Below, one piece after another: positions 1 through 11,001 of a stretch of 64,000 bases of DNA. The stretch lies in contig CM065302.1 of NCBI GenBank assembly GCA_032871835.1, positions 5,021,094-5,085,093 of the forward strand. Direction: 5' to 3'. The stretch is from Dipteronia dyeriana. Taxonomy: Eukaryota > Streptophyta > Magnoliopsida > Sapindales > Sapindaceae. Made by a program: the position numbers and the translations under genes. Positions within the stretch are counted from its first letter, which is position 1; each line of letters begins with the position of its first letter. The notes under the pieces are model-generated. The model had not been told where the DNA came from and did no database searches. It worked only from the letters and a program-made list of their open reading frames with translations.

Positions 1-445
1 TCTGTAATGTAGTCAGCATTGCTGAAATAGGCCAAATGAAAAAAAAAATATTAATAATAATCAGTGACCTTTGCAAGCACTGGATTAAATAATTAAAAAC
101 ATCAAAAATGGAAGAGTTCCCTCTAAACCCTGTACCGTGATCTAATATAATGTTATACCAGACACAGAATTAGCGAATTCACTTCTAATTCTGAATAACA
201 ATACAAACAGCTAAAACAATGTATCCAAGTGAAGACCATCAAGTATACTATCCAAACTATTAAAGCTCAATGCACATGTAACCATAATAAAGGTGAGAAA
301 GATAGAAGTGAATTCTATCAGTAAACAAGCAATAAAAGGTAACCAATCTGCCTCATCAGATGTGATCGATCAGAGCCAAAGACCTTTTTTACCGCAAAGT
401 ATGTTGTTAAATTAGGAACCATACTAAAGAGAAACGTATACTTAC

Positions 446-1297
446 TGGAAACAGCAGTAATTCTCTCATGGATCTTCTTCCGACAAGTTCGCCGAATTTT
501 CAGTATCCCACGCACAGATTTTGGCAGCAACTTCACATCTCTTGTCTATAAAAATAAGTATACTGATTTAATCAACTAATTAACACAATTACATGAAACC
601 CAATTACCTAACACGATCACTAAAAATAATAACAATCATCCCAACACCAAAAACCATTAAAGGCTACAAAAATGGAAAAACAAAAACAGGAAAAATCATA
701 ACTTTACAACATCGAAGTTATTGAAACGCCTGCAATGAATAAACTTTTAATATTAAACAATTAAAACAATTAGATGTGCAATAATTCACTAAACACGTGA
801 AAATTAAACTAAAAAATAATAAATTTCAGGACCTCCCAACACCAGAGACAATCTTCATTTTGATCTTCCAAAATATCAGCATCCAGATTGGTGACTCCAT
901 ACGTGACTCTCTGACCCACAAACAACACCGCGCTCTTAACTGCCCCCACACTCGCACCCACCTCCACTTTCTCCTTCAACTTCACGTGAATCTCATCCAC
1001 CAATCTCGACAGCGGCAGGTCGCTCTCCTCCATCAGAACCGCCACTGCCCCGTTCAACGACACCCCGCAATCGCCGAATTCACTCAAACCCACCACCATT
1101 TCCTTGAAATACCCAAGTAGCCCTTTCATTTCCTCCTTCAAGACCCGGATTCGACTCTCCATCTCCTCCTTCGTCATCGCCGAAACCGAAACCGAAACCG
1201 AAACCGAAACCGCCCTCTTCCGCTTCACAGCCTTCCTCGGCCGATCCTCGGCGACCCCGCTCGCTGTTGCCGCCGCCGTCATCGCCGTATCCCCCAT
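446..1297 (-). CDS. FAS1: FASCIATA1 (CAF-1 p150-like subunit), first two coding exons, runs off the window
   Basis: Large subunit of chromatin assembly factor 1, the nuclear chaperone that deposits histones H3-H4 on newly replicated DNA. Two exons are visible. Exon 1 is 1297-833: the ATG at 1297 opens MGDTAMTAAATASG, followed by a basic KAVKRKR stretch, a Val-Ser repeat, and the conserved GLLGYFKEMV, LPLSRLVDEIHVKLKEK and DADILEDQNEDCLWCWE segments. The GT donor is at 832-831. Exon 2 is 545-446: the acceptor TATAG precedes TRDVKLLPKSVRG and RRTCRKKIHERITAVS, and the donor GTAAGT begins at 445. Exon 1 (465 bp) joins exon 2 in phase 0. As I recall Arabidopsis FAS1, both segments match its N-terminus. 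A GTG-initiated upstream extension to 1312 is open, but the ATG at 1297 is the natural start. Later exons lie left of base 1. No break is seen, so this is probably a live gene. Confidence 0.9.
1180..1212. repeat. Hexanucleotide (CCGAAA)n microsatellite inside FAS1 exon 1
   Basis: About five tandem CCGAAA units on the plus strand encode an alternating Val-Ser run in FAS1 on the minus strand. Being a 6-mer, gain or loss of units keeps the frame. Confidence 0.9.
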
Positions 1298-1569
1298 TTC
1301 CGTCACCGACACGACACTGTATTCGAGATCTAGGGTTTTTGATTACAAAAAAGAAGAAGAGAAATTTTGGCAAGACGAGAACGTAAGAATTAAGAAATGA
1401 CCTTTTATTTTCCCTCTGATTTTAAATATATTTTTTTCTCTTTCTTTTTTTTTAAATTAAATATTTTTATTATTTATTTTTTCGAAAAAATGGGAAAATA
1501 CTGTGATTAGTCGTTAAACATATATATATATATAATATTTATTATATTATAGAAAAAAAAATTATGGTT

Positions 1570-1764
1570 TTTCCCGCCAACAGAATGAAAACTTCAGGCG
1601 GTTCTAATAATTTATTTTTTGGCGCCTTGGTTTTTGGGGTATGATCATGTGTGGTGTGGTTTACTGCAAGTTCTGTGAGCTTGACTTCTAAAGTACTAAC
1701 CGGATGCATCTGTATAATATGACTCGATGGTAAGAGCGATAATGTCTCAAGTTTGATTTGGCGC
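1570..1764 (-). promoter_or_regulatory. Three E2F-type motifs upstream of FAS1
   Basis: Three matches to the plant E2F consensus TTTSSCGC read on the plus strand: TTTCCCGC at 1570-1577, TTTGGCGC at 1618-1625 and TTTGGCGC at 1757-1764. They lie about 270-470 bp upstream of the FAS1 ATG. FAS1 is known in Arabidopsis as an E2F-regulated S-phase gene, so the location fits. The sites themselves are seen; their activity is inferred. No clear TATA box was found close to the start. Confidence 0.6.
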
Positions 1765-1775
1765 CATAAATGATG
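1716..1775 (+). repeat. Possible tRNA-derived SINE head (A-box and B-box like)
   Basis: The segment has GACTCGATGGTAAGAGC, resembling a tRNA D-arm/A box, followed about 15 bases later by CAAGTTTGATTTGG, resembling a B box. No poly(A) tail or target duplication was located, so this is only a suggestion. Confidence 0.25.
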
Positions 1776-1867
1776 TTTGTAAAAAAAAATTGAGATAATA
1801 AAGACTAAAGATAAATATGTTATATTTTCTTATGATTCAAATCACCTATTTAAAAAATTGTATCTTA

Positions 1868-2468
1868 ATTGGTTAGATGGTATCTTAATTTGTATCTAAC
1901 CAATAAAATTGTAAGAGATTCCATTATCTCGTGAAAAAAGAGAAAGAAAGAACCTTTTTTTAGTGAATCATTTGGACACAATTATTTATATTTAATTATT
2001 AAAAAAAAAACGTATAAACATAATCCGATTTGGTTGGTTATATAAATTGTAACACCATTTTTTGACAAGTGATTTTAATTCTTTTTTTCTGCTTTGCTTT
2101 ATTTATTTATTTTTTCCTTTATTCTTTTTAACTATTATGAAAAAAAAATATGAATTATCCATTAATCATAATGACTTATTTATATATATAGACCGAGAGA
2201 AATAAAATCATCATTAAAATGGTATCTCAATTTATGTATAACCAATCAAATTAGACAATGTGTATACATTCAATATAAATAATTGTATACACATGATCTA
2301 ATTTGATTGGTTAGACACAAATTAGAACATTATTTTTGTGATAACTGATTTTAATTTTTTTCTTTTTTCCTATTTTCTTTTTAACTATTATAAAAAAAAA
2401 AGATATGAATTATTCATTAACTCTGATAACTTATTTATATATATAGACAGAGAGAAATAAAATCATCA
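1868..2468. repeat. AT-rich spacer with two hairpins and a diverged tandem duplication
   Basis: There is no gene from 1400 to 3282. Inverted repeats lie at 1868-1904 (ATTGGTTAGAT against ATCTAACCAAT) and 2240-2312 (AACCAATCAAATTAGA against its complement, with GTGTATACA/TGTATACAC inside). A roughly 120-145 bp unit ending in TATATATAGACNGAGAGAAA occurs at about 2069-2213 and again at about 2348-2468, with the second hairpin between. This could be a MITE pair or hairpin-associated duplication; no transposon family was recognised. Confidence 0.55.
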
Positions 2469-2520
2469 CCACCTCTCAATGTGGCATGTGTGGCGAATGA
2501 CGTTCCATCGGTGGTAAATA

Positions 2521-2521
2521 A

Positions 2522-2554
<33 letters not shown>
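2521..2554. repeat. (AAT)n microsatellite
   Basis: About eleven uninterrupted AAT trinucleotides in the AT-rich spacer upstream of block A. Confidence 0.95.
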
Positions 2555-3494
2555 TGTGATATTTGCAGCTCCCTGGAATGCATCTCATAAAAGTATTATT
2601 TTTAAAATTCTAATATTACCCTACTTAAAGCTGTTAAATGATTATTATTATCAATACAATATTTATTATTTTGAACATTTAATAAATAAACATACAATAA
2701 TTTTCTTTTGATCATAATATTAATTATCTATTAATTGAAAAATAATTAAATAAAAATTATTTCCGGTTCAATTTTTTTGAAAAAAAAAACTCCGGTTAAA
2801 AAGAAATATAAAACGATAAACTGTTCACTAAAAAACTAAAACATAAATCTGTTCCAAAAAAAATAGAGAGCTATTGAATTTGAGTATAAGAGTGTTTCAT
2901 TTTGATTTTAAAAAAAAAAATGAAAACCACCGCTTTAACACTAAATATTTGTTTAATTCTGATATAGGGTTTGGTTCAAAACCAAATGGGTAAGAAAAAA
3001 CAAACTCTTTTTTTTAATAGCAAAAAAAATATACTTACAAATTATAATGCTTTAAAAAATTTAATAAAAAATTTAATATGGATATACATATAAAACATGG
3101 TTCACATAATGTAAATATTGTCACTCAAATAAAAATAAAACAAATCAAAATCATTATACTCAATTTGTTTGACTCCTCCCTTTATTCAATTACATATATA
3201 ATTAATATTATATCTAACATGAATGAAAATTCACTCTTAGCAAATGATTTTTCTGAACTTTCCTCTCTTTTTTTTGTGATGGGAACCCCTCCCAGTAGAC
3301 CCCAGATCTAATTAGTGTCATTTTTTTTTTTTAAGCAAGAGTATATTCATTTCCCAACTTGTTCACCTTCTTGACTAAATCAAAATAGTGAAAAAATCAT
3401 ACATTTTAGCAACAAATTCTTCATCAAATATGATTTTTGTAAATTGATAGTTTTAGATCCAAAATTGGAGATATACAACTGCATAAGCTATATC

Positions 3495-6400
3495 TAAAGG
3501 TGTAAAAATGGACTGGCCCGGCCCATTAGGGACGGCCCGGCCAGGCCTGTTTCCAGAGAAGCAGGCCCGGCATGGCACGCAGGGCCCCTCTAGCGGGCCG
3601 GGCGGGTCAGGCCTAACGGGCCTGGTCCAGCGAGTTAGTTTTTTGGTCCAATTTTTTTTCCAAATTACGTTTTTTTGGATTTAGGGTATAGGGTTTAGGA
3701 TTTATAGTTTATGGTTAAGGGTTTAGAATTTAAAATGAATGAAGAGAACGAACAATTATTAGGATTTGAAACGAATAAAGAGAACGAACAATTTTTTAAT
3801 TATTTATTTATTTTTCACTTATGGAATTCAGTAATACATATCTACATGATTGCCTCATTAAAAACCTTACCAAGAAAAACCCAGTGGGATAAGAACTTGG
3901 TAAGGGAAAAAGAGTACAACCGTTTTACAACTTACAAGTAAATAATAAATACATATGTAAAAGTATAACCTAGTTCTGGCTCTGGCCACGGCCACTACCT
4001 GAAGGGTCATCAATATATAGATTGTCGAAATTTAGATTAAGTTCTTTATCTACAGTTAGATTTTGTAACCTTTTTTTAACATGCTCCCAATCCCGAAGGC
4101 ATGTTAATACCTCCACCATCTCTAGAGACAAACAGTTTCTTCTTGGTTCAATTATGCGTCCACTGGTGCTGAAAACTTGTTCTGAAGACACCGTTGACAC
4201 TGGAATAACCAGTACGTCACGTGCTAAGTGTGACAGAACTGGATACCTGTACGTATAGGTCTTCCACCATAACAACAAATCAAACTCTTCATTGTCTTCA
4301 ACAGCATCGAACTGTGCTTCAAGGTACCTAATAAGTTCGGTACAAGAAGATGTGCTAGATCTTTGCCCTGAAGAAGTACTTGCTGATTTGTATTTTTTTC
4401 TTCGTTTCAGAAGGCTCCAACTTATTTGCTTCTGCTCTGTCTCCGGTCGTGTTGATTGGGGGATGTCAATGTTGCCAAACATGGTCTCATAAATATGAAA
4501 AATCTCGAACAACTTGGTTCGAATGTCAGTAATTTGTTCTGAATAATCTATTGACAAATTAATACCAATAAACTCAAGCAAAACTTCTAAACCAGATAAT
4601 TTAACCCTGATATCTATTATAGCACTTAAGGCATAAAGTAGGGGAATGTTAGCCCAATATTTTTTCAACTTTGTCTCCATGACAACAACTGCAGCGCCTA
4701 GATGTTCATATTCTCTATAACTGTTTAACAGTTCAGACATTTCCACTATCTGATGGATTGCCTGGGAAGATGTGGGTAATATACCCTGGAAAGAGTTACA
4801 GTGGCATTGTAAAAAATCTTTAAAAATTGAACAAAAATCTTTGCCACATACCAATCGTCTGTGGAAAGTAATTTTGGACTAAGTTGTCCTGTTTCGGTCA
4901 ATTTCAAGTTATAAAAACATGTAATGGTTGTATCATATTCCAAACAATTTTGCAACATTAAATAAGTAGAGTTCCACCTTACCGGCATATCAGTTTGGAA
5001 TCGTCGGGGTTTGAGACCGTTTAATTTACAATGTCTCTTGAATTCACTGAATCTAGGATTAGAACTGCAAATCCAAGAAATGGCATCTCTGATGCGATCT
5101 ATTTGGTGGCTTACCTGCTTTAAACCAGCCTGTACAACTAAATTTATAATATGGCATGCACACCGTTGATAGAAGAAATAACCTCCATCTTGCGGGATAT
5201 TTCTTGCAACAAACAATGCAATAGAGCTAGTATTTGCAGATGCATTATCAAATGTGATTGAAAGAATGTGATGCGTGATTTCATAAGTTTCTAAAACTTC
5301 CATTATGACATTAAAAATGTTTTCTGCGGTATGTGCAAAATCCATAGGACGAAAACCAAAAATTCTTTTTGTTATCCTCCAATCAGAATCTAAATAGTGT
5401 CCCGTGACACATAAATAGTCCTGTTTGGAACATGCATTCCAAATATCAGAAGTTAATGCAACAGAGACACTTAAATGCTGTATTTCAGCAACTAAGTCAT
5501 CCCTTTCGGTTTCAAACAATCGTATCAAATCATTTCTAGTGGTGGTTCTAGAAACAGGTTCATATTGGGGGTTATATGCAGATGTGATTAATTCTTTATA
5601 AAATGGACTCTCACCAATACTGATCGGTTGATCAGTTTGTGCAATGTATCGTGCCAAGCACTCTCTAGCGTGCATGGCGTCGAACTGCCACGACGTAACG
5701 GACCCATCTGGGTGCCGTTGAAGCTGTGTCTGGGTTGTAGTATCTACCTGTCCATGTGCAGGCATACATTTGTGCATATGCCGTCTCAAATGTCCGGTTC
5801 CCCCCGTACTTGTAGCATAATTCTTATGGCAAAACTTACATTTAGCTTTGAGGCCAGACGCCCCGTTTGGGAGTGTCATTTGGACTATGTTGAAACATTG
5901 CCACACATATGATGTTAATTTTTTGGGACGTGATGTTGGTGTAACGCCGGAACCAGAAGGTCCCGCTTGAGTATGGGTCCGTTCAGAAATATCAAATTCA
6001 TCGTTGAGCATATTCAAACCGTCCGGAAAATAAGGCTGCTGGTTATGATCCATTATCTGAATAAAAATATGAGCACTATAGTAGTTAATAGTCAAATTAA
6101 AAATCAATATTTACTAACAGTAATCTTAATTTACTAACAATAATTACTATAACTAATACGACACTTACAATAATTTATTTACTTAAAAAACAAAAAAAAT
6201 AAACAAAAAAAATCATAATCTACTAACATAAATTTTTAAATTCACTAGTTCACTACTACAAATAAAATTGATAAATTTACTAACATAATATACTAACATA
6301 AAATTGATGATTTGAACCACTACTCTTAAATTTACTATCATAATCTACAAATGAAAAATTTTAATTTATGAAAAAAACAATATCAAACGTAATTACTACA

Positions 6401-7170
6401 CTTAACATTCATCATTTACTTATTACAAAAAGTAATTTCAGTAATACAAATTAACTTTCTAAATTTATTAATAACAAATATTAAAATTACTACTAAACTT
6501 AAAAATCTTAATAAACTAAACAAATAATATTAACATTAAATCCCAAAAATTGATAAACTAACTAACTAAATAGATAATGTTTTCATTAAGTAACTCAAAT
6601 CTAAACATAAACATATAAATTTACTATGAGAATATGTTAGACCAAAAGTAATAACAAAATTGTACCTTTAAAATTTGATGTGTTGGTGGAAAACGTAGAG
6701 AATTTTGTAGAGAGAGTAATAACCAAAATGAATGAAAAAGTTTAGAGAATTGGAGAATATATTAGAGATTGAGATTTGAGAGAATGAGAGGTTGAAAGAA
6801 TGATAGAGAGAGTTAATGGAAAATGAAATGGATGGAAGTATTTATAGACAAATTTGATTTGTGGGTCAAAATGTAATTTAAAAAATTGTATGGGGTTTTG
6901 GTAATTTTAATTTCTTCCAACGGCTAGAAATCAATTCCAGCCGTTGGAGGTTTTTTGAAAAAAAAAAAAAAAATTGGCAGAACGGACCGACTGATCGGTC
7001 CGCTAGGCCGGTCCGACAGGCCTGGCACATCGGATTGGCGGGCCAAGCGGGCCGGCCTGCCGGGCCTCCTCCCAGCGGCCTGGCAATTGGCCTGGCCCTC
7101 TTCCTTCACGGGCCGTTCCAAGAACGGCCCGTGAACTTCCTGGGCCGGCCGGCCCATTTTTACACCACTA
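3495..7170 (-). mobile_element. hAT superfamily DNA transposon with exact 8-bp target duplication
   Basis: The terminal inverted repeats are about 17 bp: the left end reads TAAAGGTGTAAAAATGG and the right end, reverse-complemented, reads TAGTGGTGTAAAAATGG. The flanking 8-mer GCTATATC is present at 3487-3494 and again at 7171-7178, the target length known for hAT elements. The duplicated block B has the uninterrupted counterpart at about 23,490, so the empty site is visible. The ends carry GC-rich subterminal GGCCCGGCC-like motifs on both sides, unlike the AT-rich interior. One transposase gene fills the centre; 6108-6900 is AT-rich noncoding sequence inside the element. Confidence 0.95.
3970..6053 (-). 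pseudogene. hAT transposase (BED zinc finger), one frameshift
   Basis: It would cut and paste the host element. The start is the ATG at 6053 (MDHNQQPYFPDG). An N-terminal BED-type zinc finger is visible (CKFCHKNY, then HLRRHMHKC). The RNase-H-like core follows, with SDIWNACS and ITFDNASANT around the likely catalytic aspartates and a VRWNSTYLML segment. The C-terminal hAT dimerisation region ends the protein, with VSSEQVFSTSGRIIEPRRN carrying the usual SE...FS..GR signature. The reading frame is continuous from 6053 to about 4775, where it slips into the neighbouring frame, which then runs open to the stop at 3970. The slip is a change of one base in a run at 4773-4776. Combined length is about 690 residues, normal for this family. 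With one lesion and an exact target duplication, this looks like a recent insertion. Confidence 0.9.
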
Positions 7171-7886
7171 GCTATATCCATGGCAACCTTTATCCTCTAG
7201 TGTCTACACTAAAGGCTCAAAAATGAAGTCATGACTTATGGCAACGATAATAGATACGATCAAACAAAGTTCCATAACTCTACCGATTCAAAAACTAAAA
7301 TAGGAATTCGAGTTTACAAACAACATCCAATTAACTTTAGAATATTTTTGCAACACATTTCTATTTACACTATTATTCTATTAAGTCCCAAAAGGATTTT
7401 TCTCCCATGCATGTTGCTGATACTGAACTTCCTCATTCAATTGTCATGGCAGCATAATTGGACACCATTCCTGCAAATGATCTATAATTAGCCGTGTATC
7501 GAGAGAAAACTAAGAGCAGAAATATCCACCGGAGACCGACCAATTGAACAAAATGAAGGGGGCACGGATATTGTGTTATTGAGAGCGCATTGATTTTAAA
7601 GATTGTGCAAGAGAAGGTGTCTCAAGCAAAGTTTGATAAAGCAGTCCACTCAATGATCAATGATGATAAAATGAAATTTTACCGGATTGATAATTATCAA
7701 TGAGACGGGAAAGATTATGTCCGGCTACATTTCACCAATATAGCAAAATGAGCAATAGGCGAGCAAGTCATCCAATTCCATCAATATGGCAAAAGAATAC
7801 ATCAACATGAAAGCTTCAAACAGTGATTAGAACATGCAATCAATTAGCATCTGAATTCCTGAGGTCAGATTTTCATAGTATTAGCT

Positions 7887-8842
7887 ATTATGAACCTCAC
7901 CAAGAACAGTGAGACCCGGAACCAACATATGGTAGCAAGGATCGTTTTCTAATTCAAGTTTATAAACAAAGAAAATAAAAAGGACCGCTACCCAATATCT
8001 ATATGGAGATAAGAACCAATGGTATCAAGAAGGTTGTAAACGTCACACTCAAGAACAAGAAAGAAGGTGAGTGATAAGTCAAGGTTTGAACGCCACAAGG
8101 TAGAACCTTGATAAGTTCATAATTTTATGAAGAACTAAAGAGAAAAAATTTCTCAATTTTATTTCAATTCAAGTCTTCTCTCAAATTACATAAATTGGTC
8201 CTTTTTATACTAAAAATATCTAAGACCTAAAATGGAATAAATATTAGGCAAGTAATGCCTTACAATCAGGAAAATAAATACAAACAAATTTAGAAAATAA
8301 ATAAATACTAAACTAACAACTAGTTGATTTGTCCCTTATTTGGAAAGCTGAATTTGAGAAACAAATCAGCCATTTATTTGGAAAACAAATCAACTCTTTA
8401 TTTGGAAAAATAAATAAAATAAGGAATATGCTAAAATAGATAATATGCTGAAATTGAATTCTCCTCCAACCATACATCGCCCAAAATATAGGAAATATAT
8501 TGAAATTCAGACTCCTCAATTCAAGTTTTCGTACAACAGTATGGATGGCCAAATTTGGACATGTTATGATCTTTTTCGGAGAACGAAATATTCATAGCAT
8601 TTGTAGGGCTCGTCTTGGGCTTTCCGAAAATAGATTATAATAGATTATCCGACCTCAAATGCTCTCTATAGAGGCCCTAGAAGTTCAGCCTGGAATTTGG
8701 TCTTCAAGTGGGCCGAACTTGGATTTCAGCGACTCATAATCAACCCATCATTAAATGCTTCTTTGATCCTCTTACCTCCTTGTAATTGGCTCAATTGGAA
8801 TACGCAATGGATCCTTTGGTGATGCTTCTTGATTCTCATCAT
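7887..8842 (-). mobile_element. 3' fragment of a Ty3/gypsy element inserted in block A
   Basis: About 955 bp are absent from the same position in block B (24,205-24,215). Read on the minus strand it begins with a short peptide resembling the C-terminal tail of gypsy polyproteins (DPLRIPIEPITRR), then an AT-rich noncoding stretch that may be LTR, ending near TTGGTTCCGGGTC. No duplicated target or matching second LTR was found, so the type is inferred mainly from the tail peptide. Repeated TTTATTTGGAAA motifs occur at about 8,335-8,410. Confidence 0.5.
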
Positions 8843-8920
8843 TTCTTTGCATTAGTAGACGACAGTAATATGAATACAATAGAACAGAGAATTCAACCTC
8901 TTCAGGATAACTTTTCAGAC

Positions 8921-9538
8921 CTGATAATCCGTCATTAAGCCACTGTTCTCAGCTTCCTTCTTTTCAAACAATTTCTTTACACGTTGCTCCAGCAATTGGT
9001 TCTTTTCAATCTGCCAAAAGAATTAAAATAAGGAGGAAATAAATGGACCACAATCTTCCAAGATCACTTGGATTTCAGAAAAAACAAAGGAAACTTCCAG
9101 ACAGTCTTTCCAGCTTCCGAAGATCCATTGTCGGATTTAGAACCAGAATCAAATTATGTAAATAAGGTCAAATGGGTTCAGTTTTCTACAGATAAGTAAA
9201 GGTTATAAAGGTTTACGAACATCTTCTGTTGTTCTAGGGTGCAGGTAATGACTAGCTATTCTCTTCTGCTGACTTAAGCACCAATGGACCTGAAAAATTT
9301 GAAAGTACACAACAGTCATATATCGTGTTTGATTTCTAAAAGAAATAAAATCAAAGGTACATTGATTAATGCACAAGATTACTTTCTGAACGTAGTCATT
9401 TGCTGAGTATCCAGTGTCCATTGCAGGGGTATCTGCTCAAAATCCTCATAATATTTTGTTTGTCCATACTTATCTAATTCCACAAAAGTTCGTACGACAT
9501 TCTTCAACAGATCACAATCAATCTGCAATCTTTCAAGA
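8921..9538 (-). pseudogene. Cullin-1-like pseudogene, block A, downstream exons
   Basis: This is the block A counterpart of exons 5-7 of the block B cullin. Recognisable remnants are the exon near 8921-9012 (LLEQ then LFEKKEAENSG), the exon near 9217-9290, and the exon at about 9384-9538 (LQIDCDLLKNVV-like). Compared with block B, the long exon has lost roughly 35-40 bp around the TRLASEW region, and the copia element begins inside it at 9539. The matching upstream exons sit 9 kb away at 18,570-19,323. Not functional. Confidence 0.8.
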
Positions 9539-9880
9539 TGATTCATACTAAATTTAGAAGAAAGTTAAAGGGAATTGTTTACCTTTCTTCGGATCGAAAA
9601 GAATATATCACAGGTCGGATAGAGTCACCGGTATTGGAACTCTAACTCAATTCACAATATGTTTTATCTTTACTCTGCTTTCTCTGTTTCTCACTGTATT
9701 GTATTATACGTAATAATACTTCACAGACCAATCCGTTGTATTAACTGCTTGCCTTTTATAGGCTAACAAGAGAAGTTAACTGCTACTGCAGTTATCTGGA
9801 TACATTGGGTTGGGCTTCATGGGCCAATGCCATGGTATTGGGTTTAGACCAATCTTGGGTGTACCCAATTAAAACCAACA
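9539..9880 (-). repeat. 3' LTR of the copia/pararetrovirus composite
   Basis: This 342-bp repeat matches 18,010-18,334. On the plus strand both begin TGATTCATAC and end AAAACCAACA, giving the TG...CA termini of LTRs. About ten substitutions and one roughly 16-bp indel (CTGCTACTGCAG present only here) separate them. The stretch just outside, read on the minus strand, ends in GAGTGAGAGA directly before TGTTGG, a plausible polypurine tract, which makes this the 3' LTR of a minus-strand element. Confidence 0.9.
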
Positions 9881-11001
9881 TCTCTCACTCGCACAAGTGG
9901 GTACAACATAACTCCATTAGAAACAGCACATTTATGATTTCATCATAAAATTATAAAAGAGTATTCATATAGATAAATATATCGTGCGACCTATGAACAA
10001 TCAATATAAATAAGAGAAGCTTTTGGAATCTCAAATGTAAATCCATTATTTACAAGAGAAACAACTTTGTTCATTTGTTATGTCCTAGATTTAATTTCTT
10101 AAATTTTTTATCAGTCCAAAAAGCATACTTAATCCCTCAAGAAGCTATGATTGACTTTATCACACTTTTCATGTATTTACAATTGTATCTCCAAATACAA
10201 TTGGCTAGCCGGTAAATACATAATTAATATAAAAATTTATTAAATCTTCCCATTACATCTTTGTCTTTTAGTCTCCAAAACAGCTGCTACCTTAGACATG
10301 TCTCATAGGCTAAATTATCATAACCATAGAAATAACATGCTAAAGGTGCTAACATTATTCTGTCACTTCAAGACAAAGCGAATAGTCATAAGGACATCAT
10401 TTGAAGTTTTTTAATATAACTTCAGTGGAACTTACACAATGAGGAAGCAGGGATTCATTCTCTCATTTTCCATACTGGCCACTAATAGCACACGCGGTAT
10501 GAAACACGTGTTACGACGATCTTCATTCTAAATATGAATGGCTATGTCTTTTCTTAAATCACTGTACAGATTCAAGTTCAGTCACACACCCTGCGACTAA
10601 CCTGAGTTCTTAAAAAAGCTCGCCACCCTTTAGCGCCATATTAAGACCTCACATTTGGCTTAATCAGGCATCAATGATAGTGGGGTCTATCATGATCGGT
10701 TCTAAGATATTTATATGTATATTTGTTAAGAACCTCATCTTGACATAGTCAATGCGACATTTTCATATATATTTATACAAGCTCCTTTAAAAATATATTT
10801 CTCATATATCCCTCAATATATATGTGTCTCATCTCAGCTTGTTTCTCTAAACAACTGAGGCGACTGCACAAGTAAAAATGCTGGTCTCAACCTGATGACA
10901 TAATTATATATGAAATATAACATGATAGTACAATTTCAAACAGAAATCAATTTTATTTATAACTATAATAACATCGTTTAGTACAGTGATTCAATCTATC
11001 A
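9881..11001 (-). other. Noncoding 3' region of the copia element
   Basis: About 1.1 kb lies between the RNase H stop and the polypurine tract. No open frame or repeat of note is seen. The spacer is longer than usual for a copia element. Confidence 0.5.

Noticed and set aside
797..1400. Plus-strand frames opposite FAS1 exon 1
   Set aside because: They are mirror images of the GC-rich FAS1 exon; the minus-strand protein has the clear homology and splice sites.
2481..2711. Frame with a poly-isoleucine run
   Set aside because: Translation of the AAT microsatellite.
8313..8552. Open frame of 79 codons on the minus strand
   Set aside because: It lies in the AT-rich noncoding part of the inserted gypsy fragment, has repeated FPNK motifs from a nucleotide repeat, and shows no family signal.
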